A stretch of 64,000 nt of DNA, taken from positions 18,586,001 through 18,650,000 of the forward strand of contig NC_069661.1 in NCBI RefSeq assembly GCF_027244095.1. The letters run 5' to 3'. This stretch comes from Hemicordylus capensis. Taxonomy: Eukaryota > Chordata > Lepidosauria > Squamata > Cordylidae. Position 1 is the first letter of the stretch, and each line of letters starts with the position of its first letter. Below, in pieces: positions 10,163 through 20,104 of this stretch. A program made the position numbers and the translations under genes. The notes beneath the pieces are model-generated. The model was not told where the DNA came from and ran no database searches. It worked only from the letters and a program-made list of their open reading frames with translations.

Positions 10163-10556
10163 TAGGGGTGTGCACGGACTGCAGTTTGTGCACGGGTCTG
10201 AATTCAGACCAGTCCTTGGAGGAGCAGTTTCGTGCAGTTTGGCTGAACCGCGAACCAGTGCAGCCGTTCGAGGCGATGTCAGCGGGGTGAGTGGTGAGCG
10301 GCACCCTTAACAGTAAAGACAGAGGGCCTTACCAGCTGGACCGCCGGTAAAGTTCCATCACTCACCTGGCCTCTGTCCATGTGCAGAGGCCATTTGCATG
10401 GTCAGTAGCACCATGCTGACCATGCAGATGGCCTCTGCGGATGTGCAGAGGCCAGGTCTAATGGAGCCGCGCCAGTGCCACATGTGGGCTGTCAGGGGAA
10501 GCACCACTGCAGAAGGAAGCTGCTTGGAGAGGCAGACCAGCTGGTAAGGCCCCTAG
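10163..10556. mobile_element. left part of a TAGGG-type hAT element
   Basis: It starts TAGGGGTGTGCACGGACTGC and has inverted internal blocks (GCAGAGGCCATTTGCATGG / ATGCAGATGGCCTCTGC). A second hAT element abuts it at 10557; its own right end was not found. Confidence 0.6.
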
Positions 10557-10962
10557 CAGCCGTGGAGCCAGCCAAACAGCGGCCTGGGTCCAGCCCCGCT
10601 TGGCGACCCCCTCCAGTTATGCCTGTGTGCATAACCGTCATGTGAGTGGGGGCGTGGCTTGGGCTCCAGAGTTGCCCAGAGTGAACTCCCTCCTCCTGCC
10701 CGGGCTGCCGAGAGCCCAGGCAAGCTCTCAGCGTGTTATTTCATGCAGCATCTCCCACCCGATAAGACATTTCCCCCTTTCTCTCCCTCCAGCGCTGCCT
10801 GAAATAACCAACAGAGAGTTTGCCTGGGCTCTTGGCAGCCTGGGTGTAGGAGAGAGGAGTTCACTCTAGGCTCCTCCAGAGCCTGAGCCATGGGGCTTTG
10901 GCCCTTTTCATTGATGGCCCAGATTCTTTGAACCTGTTTGCACAATGGTGGCTACGCCCCTG
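10557..10962. mobile_element. 406-bp hAT element (CAG...GGTGGCTACGCCCCTG family)
   Basis: The ends CAGCCGTGGAGCC and GGTGGCTACGCCCCTG are flanked by the TSD GCCCCTAG / GCCCTTAG (10549-10556, 10963-10970). The right subterminal ATTCTTTGAACC is shared with the elements ending at 16055, 43363 and 60096. Confidence 0.85.
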
Positions 10963-11164
10963 GCCCTTAGTAATGGTCCCTATATGGAATCCCTCCCGGT
11001 GTAATTGACTGTAGACACATGTCCCTCTTTTCCATTGCCACAGCTGTCCAGGTCTCCAGAACACTGAAATGTCCTTCCGTTTCTCTATTGGTGGCCCCCA
11101 GTGCTCTCAGGGAACATTTGTCTCTCTGATTCCACTTCCTAACTCCCAGCATGCCCATTAAAGA

Positions 11165-11790
11165 TAATCTTGAGATAGATGTTAAAGGTTCAAAAGCAAG
11201 AAAGGTTTATTGGGGAAGTTACATACTTGAAGAGAAAAGCTTGTGTCCCTGAGCTTTCTGTCTTCATAGTGCAGAGCAGAGAGGGAGAGAAAGATGCTGC
11301 ATGGCTAATGGAGAATGGAGAGAGAAGACAAAGGAAGTGAGAGACCCCTGAAAGAATCAATCTACCAAACAGAGAAAGCCAGTGCAGAGGGAGGGACAAC
11401 AAGAGGGGAAATAAAGAGGAAGACCCTTCCTCACTGTCTCTACTCCTTATGTCCATAGTGGTCACTGGGAAAGAAGGTGCTAACAGACAATGCGGCTGGA
11501 GCTGTGTCTCCAACAAAAGGGAAGGGTCTTTTGGGTGATGGTGCCTCAGCTCTGGATCTCTTTCTCTGTGGAGATTCAACTGAGCACTTAGTCTTATGCC
11601 TTTGTGTTTTCTCCACAAGCCATTTATATTGATTTGGTTTTGTTCTGTCTGATGCTGATGTTTGTTTGTTTGCTTAAGTGTGTTTTGATTGATGTATGGT
11701 GTGCTTGATGTGTTTATTATCTGATGCGATTGTAAACTACATTGTAAGCTTACTTCCTTCAAGTCTCTCCTTAAAAAACCACATTTTCCT
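11165..11790 (-). mobile_element. LTR-like sequence (solo LTR fossil candidate)
   Basis: On the minus strand the stretch runs from CT-rich U3-like sequence to an AATAAA signal (11209-11204) and then TTCTTGCTTTTGAACC, the usual order of U3, R and U5. No partner LTR or internal genes were found nearby. Limits are approximate. Confidence 0.35.
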
Positions 11791-11828
11791 TTAAGCCTTT
11801 AGTACCATCCCCTAGTCCCTGTACATTA

Positions 11829-11925
11829 CTAAGGCTACAATCCCATGCACGCTTATGTAAGAGTAAACCCTGCTGAATAGCCTAAACAGTAGGCTGTTAT
11901 ATATGCATAGGATTGCATTGCATGC
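11829..11925 (+). mobile_element. short inverted-repeat element (MITE-like)
   Basis: The left end AAGGCTACAATCCCATGCA and right end TGCATAGGATTGCATT are inverted repeats. The same element type is nested at 2838. Confidence 0.6.
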
Positions 11926-12094
11926 TATCAGAATGTGTACATTAAAAAAAGAAAAGAAAAAAAGACTGATCTTCCCCTGCTTACGTTGCTCTCCCTTTTC
12001 TTCACCTCCCTCTGCGGTCTCCTTTGTGTTGAGATGGCAAGATTCCTGGCAATCAAAATTCCTCAGTACAGGGACCTGTCATCTCATTCATTAT

Positions 12095-12265
12095 AAAGCA
12101 CTATGTATATAGATGGTGCTTTATATAAACAAAAATTTGTACACCACCTAGAGATGTAAGTGGGGTACAATTTTTCAAATTGTGTACACCGCCTAGAGAT
12201 GTACATATCAGGTGATATAGAAATATTATTAAATAAATAAATAAATAAATAAATAATGAGAGAAG
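12095..12265 (+). mobile_element. L2-like LINE 3' tails
   Basis: TACACCACCTAGAGATGTAA and TACACCGCCTAGAGATGTAC precede an (AAAT)n tail. These are two overlapping or duplicated LINE 3' ends. Confidence 0.55.
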
Positions 12266-12312
12266 GGAGAACTGGGTCTAGAGGGGTCAATTCCGCCCCA
12301 CCCCTTTCAGGA

Positions 12313-12570
12313 AAGGAAAGATTGTGCCATTGAGTCAGTGTTGACTCCTAGTGATCACATCCCATGTGATTTTCTTGGTAGAATACAAAAATGGTTTACC
12401 ATTGCCTCCTCCCGCACAGTATGAGATGATTCCTTTCAGCACCTCCTTTTATCGCTGCTGTCCAATATAGGTGACTTCAAATGACACAGTCCGGGAAATA
12501 CACCAGCAGGGATTTGAACTAATAGCCTCTTGCTCGCTAGGCAAGCTGTTTCCCTGCTGCCCCACGGCAG
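12313..12570 (-). mobile_element. Sauria-type SINE
   Basis: It reads in reverse from the BovB-like tail (GTGCCATTGAGTCAGTGTTG) through the body to the tRNA head (CTGCTGCCCCACGG). It has the CCGGGAAATACACC insert also seen in the 51361 copy, marking a different subfamily from 12869. Confidence 0.85.
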
Positions 12571-12868
12571 CTGATCACCCCCTTGCAACAAAGGGGGGGG
12601 GACCCAGCACCCCAGACAGCATGGAGAAAAGATACAGGCTGTCTCTCCTTCACTCAGGGAATGACCTCTTCCTCAGTCAGCTGTATTGTTGTTCCCCTAA
12701 AACACCTTCCACAATAGTATTCAGGTTTGGGGCTTACAGAACAGCTTGCTGCCCCCACATCCCTGAACTCTAGCTTACACACTCTTTAAGAGGTTTTGAG
12801 GCATTCTAACGAAATTGGGGGAGGCCTGGGAGCCTTAGTTGAGGGCATACTACAATAATGTATGAAAT
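12571..12868. other. unassigned spacer between two SINEs
   Basis: It contains a short G run at 12592-12600. No feature is supported. Confidence 0.5.
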
Positions 12869-13101
12869 AAAGGTAAAGTATGCCTTCAAGTCAGTTTTGG
12901 CTCCTGGTGCCCACAGAGCCTGTGGTTGTCTTGGGTAGAATACAGGAGGGGTTTACCATTGCCTCCTCCCACACAGTATGAGACGATGCCTTTCAGCATC
13001 TTCCTATATCGCTGCTGCCCGATATAGTGCCAGTGGGGATTCGAACTGGCAACTTTCTGCTTGTTAGTCAAGCATTTCCCTGCTGCACCACTTAAGATGG
13101 G
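12869..13101 (-). mobile_element. Sauria-type SINE with a 12-bp TSD
   Basis: The SINE (tail left, tRNA head right) is bounded by a perfect direct repeat AATGTATGAAAT at 12857-12868 and 13102-13113, which fixes its ends. Its 5' flank resembles that of the SINE at 1050. Confidence 0.9.
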
Positions 13102-13113
13102 AATGTATGAAAT

Positions 13114-14160
13114 AGGAGAGTCCAAAGGATTAACCAAAGGAATGAAGGAGAGAATATAATGAGAAATGAGAGCATATCATTGGGGCACAGCAACAGAAAG
13201 CTGCACAAGAGAGTATAAAATAACAATAACAGGAACCCTGCATGACCTATTTGGAAGGGAGACGCGAAACCAGAGCAGACCACACCTGATCTGCAATGAG
13301 CCAGACTATGGAGATTGTGAAGCAGCGGCTCTGAGAGTGCAAGAAAGTTTGAGAAGGAGAAGGATACGAGCTTGAATTTTGGCGATGATAAGAGGAAAAT
13401 CTGATTGAAAAAAATCTCAAAAATAAATAATTACGGAGGAAACACCAGCATTGAGTATAGCAAGTATGTTTGAGGTTTGTAAAGGGAAGAGATGGAAAAT
13501 ATAATAATTCCTGTTGATATAATCCTGTGGCCTAGGAAGTCTATTAAGGTCAGTTCAAAGGCAAATTTTTCATGTTTTGCTGCAAGATGGTGTTCCTGCA
13601 GGCACTGCTGGATCGTGCTTACAGGCCAGGTGTGTACTAAAGGGCCCCTGGGGTAGATCAGAATGTCATCCAGCTAGATGGTTACAAACTGAATTAGATA
13701 AGGAAATATTTAATTTGTGACTTGTTGGAACACCTCTGCGTTGTTGAAATGGCATCATGGTATATTCATAACAACTTTATCACAATTGTTCTGTGGTCTG
13801 CTCACATAGCGCATCTGGAATGCAGACTCCTGTTGCTCTCCAGTTCAAATGGGCACTAGATTGCAGCCCTAACACCCCAGTTGAGCTTAGTACACACCTG
13901 GGTACCACAGAGCTGCTTTGTTGTTGTCGTCGTCGTCACATTCAAGGTTAAGGGAAGGAAATAGTCAAGGAGCCAAAGAGTACTGGGCCAAGGGATCCAA
14001 CAATGGATTCTGGAGAAAGGGGGGGGGATTTAGAATGCGAGGCCCAGGGATTCCAAAATCTGAGATTCAAGACCTCTTCCAGGGACCTCTGACCAGAACC
14101 AGAACCTTCCACCTAAGATGAAGGAGTTACTCAGTAGCTCTAACATGACTCAGATCAAAT
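13114..14160. other. unassigned intergenic sequence
   Basis: An open stretch at 13240-13375 (ending ESLRRRRIRA) has no partner exon, no recognised domain and no copy elsewhere in the window. I do not call a gene. Confidence 0.4.
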
Positions 14161-14164
14161 GTGA

Positions 14165-14460
14165 GTCTGACAAGTACAATGTCACAGGTTTTCCTTTCCC
14201 CCTTTCTAACAGATAACTGGGCAAAAAGGCACCTTTTTAACATGGTGATTCTCTATATTAGCAAGGGGAGAGTAACTGGCCCTATCCAGCTCCAGCACAG
14301 CATCTCTCCAGTGGCTGTTGCTGGTGTCTATCTTACATTTCTTTTTAGATTGTGAGCCCTTTGGGACAGGGATCCATCTTATTTATTTATTATTTCTCTA
14401 TGTAAACCACTTTGGAAACTTTTGTTGAAAAGCGGTATATAAATATAATATAAATATAAA
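14165..14460 (+). mobile_element. L2-like 3' end (TTAGATTGTGAGCCC type)
   Basis: The order GGGCAAAAAGGCACC, GAGAGTAACTGGCCC, TTTAGATTGTGAGCCC, AAGCGGTATATAAATAT recurs at 38940, 41545 (reverse) and 58850. This is a common, short, 5'-truncated repeat. Confidence 0.7.
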
Positions 14461-14465
14461 TATAA

Positions 14466-14760
14466 GAGAGCTGGTCTTGTGGTAGCAAGCATGACTTGTC
14501 CTCATAGCTAAGCAGGGTCTGCCCTGGTTGCATATGAATGGGAGACTTGATGTGTGAGCACTGCAAGATATTCCCCTTAGGGGATGAAGCTGCTCTGGGA
14601 AGAGCAGAAGGTTTCAAGTTCCCTCCCTGGCTTCTCCAAGATAGGGCTGAGAGAGATTCCTGCCTGCAACCTTGGAGAAGCTGCTGCCAGTCTGTGAAGA
14701 CAATACTGAGCTAGATAGACCAATAGTCTGCTCAGTATATGGCAGTTTCCTATGTTCCTA
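14466..14760 (+). mobile_element. 5S-rRNA-derived SINE
   Basis: GCTAAGCAGGGTCTGCCCTG and GAATGGGAGAC match the 5S rRNA internal promoter region (GCTAAGCAGGGTC..CCTGGTT..GGATGGGAGAC). A long unrelated body ends CCTATGTTCC. About ten copies occur in the window. Confidence 0.85.
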
Positions 14761-14879
14761 TGTTGTTGTTGTTGTTCATTCTACATAAATCAACCCACCA
14801 ACAGTAATACACAACATTACTGCATCTCATTCCTTATCAGCCACTCACACACACATGCCTATTATGCATTATGCTACCA

Positions 14880-15075
14880 ACTAACTTATTCAATTAACTC
14901 TATTTTTATATTTATTTGTTATTTATCATATTTTTATGCCACCTGGTATAAACATCACTAGGCGGTGTACAAAACTCAAAACGTAATATAAAACAGAGTA
15001 AAAGCAGTTAAAACTTTACAAAGTACAGTATAAACAATCTGATAAAAACAAATTATGAAGCTAAACTTATGTCTT
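14880..15075 (-). mobile_element. L2-like LINE 3' tail
   Basis: TTTTTATGCCACCTGG...CTAGGCGGTGTACAA is followed by an A-rich block; the same type as at 18005, 33795 and 47936. Confidence 0.55.
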
Positions 15076-15524
15076 AACTGTCTTAACTGTCCTCCACAAC
15101 AATCATGGCCAGGCAGTGAGTGAATATCAGGATTCTTACTTGTCGGAGAGTCGAATGCTTTCTTCACTCAGTCAACAAGTGCATTTTGTAGACAGGATGT
15201 TCTTATTGACCCCCTTTTATAGCTTCAGTGTGTTCAGATAACTTAAGCTGTGCTCCTCTGATTGGTTCAACACTGAATAATTTCACATCCTCCCAGTCAA
15301 TGTTCAAAACAGGGTACTATGTGCATATTTTGCAAGCAGAGGTGCACTTAGGTAATTTTGGAGCCTGGACATAAAGGCCTTTTGCGGGACCCTGACAGCA
15401 CAAGATAAGCTGCAGTGCACTATTTTTTTTACACCAGAACATGCTCAGAGGAAGCTGTAAACTTTTGTGTGTATGTGTGTGTGTGTATTTTTAGAAAAAA
15501 AAATCTGAATCAGATACTTCCCAC

Positions 15525-16055
15525 CAGGGCCGTAGCCAGCCCGCCGGCGGCCCGTGTGTGGCCGCAGCGGGCGCCCCGATAGCCCCACCCCCCGCGTCTG
15601 ACGTCAGACGCAGGGGATAGCCTTGAGGCTCCGTTCGGGAGTTGCTTGCAGTTTAACTGCTGAAGGGGCCGCGCGGCCCCTTAGGCAGTTAAACGAAGGC
15701 TGGAGCTGCCTTCGCAGCACAGCCCAGGAGCGGCTCTTCCCTGCAGGAAGAGCCCCTCCTGGGCTGCGTTGTGAAGGCAGCGCCAGTCTTAGCTCCTGAA
15801 GGGGCCGCGTGGCCCCTTCAGGAGCTAGTTAGGCTGGTGCTGCATTTGCAGCGCGCAGCCAGGAGCGACTCTTCCCTGCCTTTGCAGAGAGTTTAGCTCC
15901 TGAAGGGGCCGCGCGGCCCCCACTCGGGAGCTAAACTACCACCCCCGCGTCTGACGTCAGATGTGGGGGGCATGTTGGGGCCACTCTCGCGGCCCCTGAT
16001 TGGACACCGGCCCGGGTTCTTTGAACCCGTTGGCCCAATGGTGGCTCCACCCCTG
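15525..16055. mobile_element. 531-bp hAT element with CRE palindromes and stacked hairpins
   Basis: The ends CAGGGCCGTAGCC and GGTGGCTCCACCCCTG have a perfect TSD CTTCCCAC (15517-15524, 16056-16063). It contains an 18-bp perfect palindrome GCGTCTGACGTCAGACGC (15594-15611), a second TCTGACGTCAGA (15950-15961), and three GGGGCCGCG-centred hairpins (15651-15694, 15790-15827, 15891-15936). It is non-coding. Confidence 0.92.
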
Positions 16056-16230
16056 CTTCCCACTGACCTGTACATATCACATTTTTCATGGACAGTCCTG
16101 GCACTTAAATTAGCTGAATGCTCAGGGGAAGCGGGAAACCTTTTGTGGGGGTATTTTTTAAGGGGGGGGGGAATGAATAAGATACTTCCCACTGACCTGC
16201 ACATAAGGGTTCATTTTTTAAAGGCAAAAG
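16056..16230. repeat. small tandem duplication flanking the hAT
   Basis: AGATACTTCCCACTGACCTG occurs at about 16178-16197 and, split by the hAT element, at 15512-15524 plus 16064-16070. The unit is about 130 bases without the insertion. Confidence 0.6.
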
Positions 16231-16468
16231 CTCCCAGCTTCAAGCCCAAGTATACTGACTGCCAGAAAAAGGTTTCCGGAGCCCCACAACAGATACTCGG
16301 AGAAGGGCCTCCTCTTTCCAAAGCTCGCTGCGTTTAATTCCAGGACCACGCACAAACAAAATGCAGCAGCAGTGGGCCAGCCCCTCCCTTCTTCCCTGCA
16401 GGATTTTTCTGCCATGAGACAAAGAGGCTCCGGGAAACCCCCAGGAACCTGCAGCCATGCCACCTGGC

Positions 16469-16796
16469 ATTTGCACGATCATGGCCAGGTATGCACTGCT
16501 TCTCCTGGGCCCTCTTCCTGCTGCCTTGGCTCGGGGCTTGCCTCGACAGCCTCTACTTCTAGGAAGGGGCAGGCAGAACTGTTACAAGCTGCCTCTCTTG
16601 GATTGGCCCAAGGCAGGCGGCTCCCTCATCTACAGTCCCTGATGCTGGCTGAGGGGCTTGCATGGCAGCGGCTTGTAGCTGCTCTGCCCTCCCCTTCCTG
16701 AAACTAGAGGCCACCGAGGCAAGCCTCAAGCAGAGGCAACAGGAAGAGGGCCCAGGAGAGGTAGCACATGCCTGGCCAAGATCATTCTGTAAATGA
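16469..16796. repeat. fold-back repeat with ~130-base arms
   Basis: The left arm (16475-16605: CATGGCCAGGTATGCACTGC, TCCTGGGCCCTCTTCCTG) is repeated in reverse complement at 16661-16795. Both arms encode short hydrophobic, signal-peptide-like strings, a by-product of the inverted repeat. Confidence 0.85.
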
Positions 16797-16989
16797 CGGG
16801 TGGCTGTTGGTTACCACCGCGGCCCCTTCTTGTGACAGGCCCTGGAGAGCTTTGTTGTTGTCGGCAGCTCCTTTCTTCTACTGCTGGCAGACTGATCAAC
16901 CATGCATCCTCCCAGTCATGCTTGGCCGTCTGGTGTGGTGCAGGCTGGTAGCAGGTGGCAGTGCAGCTACCTGCAACATTTAAGGGAGG

Positions 16990-18004
16990 ATTTGGGGGGG
17001 CCAGGGGTGTGGGGAACCGGACCGGACCTCCACCCAGAAGTCTGGTCTGAAGGGTGCCCCTGTTTCCAAGAAGTCTAGGAAAGAATGTCTTCTTGTTGGC
17101 TGGATGCATAATCTGGCCAACCCAACTTCCCTGTTCCTTATCTTCCCTTCCCCAAACAGCTTGTATAACTTCATAATTTCAGCTGTGTCACAAGCTTGCT
17201 TCAGCATACAGTATACAATAATGTATTTCTAAGCAAAAAAAAATTTTTTTTTTCCAAAGCAGTGTCACACCTCATATAATGTTTAAAGCATTAGCTTCAG
17301 AGGTTTTCCTGCTGAATGGAAATTTCCTTTTTATGTAAACTTGGAGAGGTGGGACGTTGAGTACTTCATCTTAAAAGGATGGAGGCATGCCAGAAGCAGT
17401 GGGGAGGACCAGCGGGCACGGTGAGTGGCTAAAGACTTTCCATCTAAATCTTCCCAGCTTGAACTACAAGAGTAATTGAAGCCTGCCCTGCTCTTCCATT
17501 GGCCCTTGCAGAATGGTTTAGTCAGGAATTTTTACGTATTAATAAAACACAGTATTAGTATTAATAGATAAGTAATAATAGATTATAGGTAAGATATAGA
17601 ATATAGGTAAGATATTAGCTTGGCTTGGCTTGAGCAAAATAACCAGGCTTCAGGAAATATAACCTCTAAACTATAAGGTAACTTTCAGTGAAAGGTTAGT
17701 TCGTAAGTTCCACTGCCTGTTAAAGTCCTATTTTCTACATGAAAGGAAATAGTTTCATGATTCTTCTTAAGCTCTTCTCTCAGCAAAAGGCCTAAGTTCA
17801 CAACTTTCAGCTCAATCCTGTATCAAGATAGGTGTGTTCAGGAAGCATACGACTTACCACAAAAGCAATATTCATCCTCTACATCAAAAGATGTTCTCTG
17901 CATGTACAGAAAACAAAAACCCACAATTACATGCATAGCTGGCACACACGTATCAGGTTTGGATAATCACTTGGGAAACTGAGGTGAAACTAAAGGTTAA
18001 GCAA
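16990..18004. other. intergenic, nothing recognised
   Basis: AT-richer sequence with short degenerate tandem words (AATATAGGTAAGATAT near 17580-17620). No gene or clear element. Confidence 0.4.
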
Positions 18005-18330
18005 TAAGGGTTATTTATTTTATTTTATTATATTTGTATATTGCCCCAAACTTAGATCTCTGGGAGGTATACAACAACTTTAAACAAATTAAAACAAAAA
18101 TTAAACCATTGAAACAATTTAAATTTAAAACAAATTTTCACTACAAAAAGCTTGGGTGAAAAAATGCATCTTCATAGACTTTAAAAAATCTGTTTAAAAG
18201 GTTCTAGCCAATGAATTTTCCAACAAACAAGTATAGGTCAAGGGTAATGTGAGATTTCATTGTGGAAAATTGGGTATAAGCATACTCGGGCAAGTTTGGG
18301 GGTTGTTACCAGTTCTGCAGAGAAAACTCT
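18005..18330 (-). mobile_element. L2-like LINE 3' end
   Basis: It starts with (TTTTA)n, then TATTGCCCCAAACTTAG and a long A-rich stretch leading to AAAAAGCTTGGGTG, the same order as at 20690-20900. Confidence 0.6.
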
Positions 18331-18765
18331 GCATTAAATCTCCAAGGCCTGGTCACCTCAGCTAGCTGAAAATGATTGTATTAATCTTGACCTGTGGTAA
18401 GCATAATAAAGTACTTTTCTATCATTAACTCAATAATTCTGTCTGGGCATTTTTCTGTGGGTCTATAAGACAATTAGTTGAGGACAGTCTAGTTATAATC
18501 TTACTGCTCTTCTGCTTTGGGGAGATTGACCATACTCCAGTAGAATCCTAGTAGCGAATAGTGATCGCCCCAAGTTAATAATAATTTCCCCACACCCTGA
18601 TTGCAAGAAGATCTGCTGAAACTCTCTCAGCTGTTTTCAGTCTTCTCCTGATTGTCCTGATGAATTGCAGTGGTGGGTTTTACACTAGCAAAGTTCCTGA
18701 GCTCACGTGAGCTGTGGAATTCTTCAGCCACTGGTGTGGTTCCTGATGTGCAGGCTGCCTGTAGA

Positions 18766-18965
18766 CAGAAGCGTGCTTACCTCTGGACTTCGGGGCCGAA
18801 GTCCAGGGCCTCCACAGCCCCTGGGGGCCACCCAATCCTGTTTAGTCTGTCCTGGGTCATTTGGTTACCCTGCTGAGCATAATTATGCTTAATTTGCAGG
18901 CAAGCCCCCGCCCCAACCCAAAGGCCTTTAGGTCCAGGCTCCAGAATTACCTAGGTGCACCTCTG
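18766..18965. mobile_element. 200-bp hAT element (CAGAGGTGC family)
   Basis: The ends CAGAAGCGTGC and GGTGCACCTCTG have the TSD CCTGTAGA / CCTGTAGG (18758-18765, 18966-18973). It shares CTGGACTT...AAGTCCAGGGCCTCC with the elements at 53993 and 61510. Confidence 0.85.
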
Positions 18966-19232
18966 CCTGTAGGTGACCACTGATTCTGACCACCAAAGGG
19001 GGAGGGGAGCCTTTGGTGATCGGCCTTTGATGTGGAATTGAGGTCTGAGAGGTTGTTATGTTTGTTGTTAGGGAAAGGGAAGTAATATCCGCTTGGTTCT
19101 AACTGTAGGGGAACTTCAGTTAGAGGTTTGTGTTTGCTCTGCCCTTCTGTGTAAGGGGATTAAGGGGGGAATTTTGAGGCTGGATTCCTTGCCCCTTTGT
19201 GGATAGATCTAAAGAAGTCCTCTGCTCTAGTG

Positions 19233-19715
19233 CAGGGGTTCTCAATGAGTGGTACTTGCTGAACTACAACTCCCATCATCCTTAGCCACAATAAATTGTG
19301 GCTGAGGATGATCTGTGGATGATGGTCCCATCATCATAGGAACATAGGAAACTGCCATATACTGAGTCAGACCATTGGTCTATCTAGCTCAGTATTGTCT
19401 TCACAGACTGGCAGCGGCTTCTCCAAGGTTGCAGGCAGGAATCTCTCTCAGCCCTATCTTGGAGAAGCCAGAGAGGGAACTTGGAACCTTCTGCTCTTCT
19501 CAGAGCGGCTTCATCCCCTGAGGGGAATATCTTGCAGTGCTCACACATTGAGTCTCCCATTCATATGCAACCAGGGCAGACCCTGCTTAGCTATGAGGAC
19601 AAGTCATGCTTGCTACCACAAGACCAGCTCTCCTCTCCTCCCATCATCTCCAATCTGGGGATGATGGGAATTGTAGTTCAGCAATATCTGGTGTTCCATA
19701 GGTTAGGAACCCCTG
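19233..19715. mobile_element. hAT-type short element (CAGGGGTTCTCA ends) with nested SINE
   Basis: The ends CAGGGGTTCTCA and AGGAACCCCTG have a perfect TSD CTCTAGTG (19225-19232, 19716-19723). It contains the fold-back words ACAACTCCCATCATC / GATGATGGGAATTGT. A 5S SINE lies inside. Confidence 0.9.
19335..19638 (-). mobile_element. 5S-derived SINE with TSD
   Basis: A full copy in reverse with the 9-bp TSD TCCCATCAT (19326-19334, 19639-19647), inserted into the hAT element. It is therefore younger than that element. Confidence 0.9.
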
Positions 19716-19984
19716 CTCTAGTGGGTTGAACCAGGCTGGTTACAAGAATGTGTCTGGGTGCTCTTTTTCAGGGGAGAGTGGGGACGTGTTCAGCAAGGTT
19801 GGGGTGGCTATTACAGTAGTGGTGGGCAACAGATTTGCCAGGAGCTCAGCAAGCTGTTACAGGAGATGGGAAACCAGTAACTTAATAACTGTTCTCCCTT
19901 CTGGCTGCCCTTTCAGCTCTTAGGACTTGGGGAGCAGTCCCAACTATGCACAGAATCTAACCATACTCCTCTGTAATGCCAGGA

Positions 19985-20100
19985 GCTTTTCCACACAGGG
20001 CTTTTAGTTTGCATCTCCTCCGGAATGGTGTGCGTTCAAATATCAGCCAGATTTACCCCGAAGTCCCTGTGAGCTTTAGGGCTTTAGGACTATGGGGTTA
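19985..20100. mobile_element. end fragment of the TTTTCACACAGGGCTTTTAG element family
   Basis: TTTCCACACAGGGCTTTTAG and ATATCAGCCAGATTTACCCC match 26400-26470 and 57480-57555. Only one end is present. Confidence 0.6.
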
Positions 20101-20104
20101 AGAC

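Noticed and set aside
13166-13375. Open frame ending ESLRRRRIRA between genes 1 and 2
   Set aside because: No recognised domain, no duplicate near other units, no clear splice sites or poly(A) signal.
14510-14560. Possible 5S rRNA gene
   Set aside because: Only the internal promoter part resembles 5S rRNA and it recurs in many SINE copies with the same unrelated body.
16372-16701. Frames with signal-peptide-like starts
   Set aside because: The hydrophobic string appears on both strands because of an inverted repeat; no mature protein follows.
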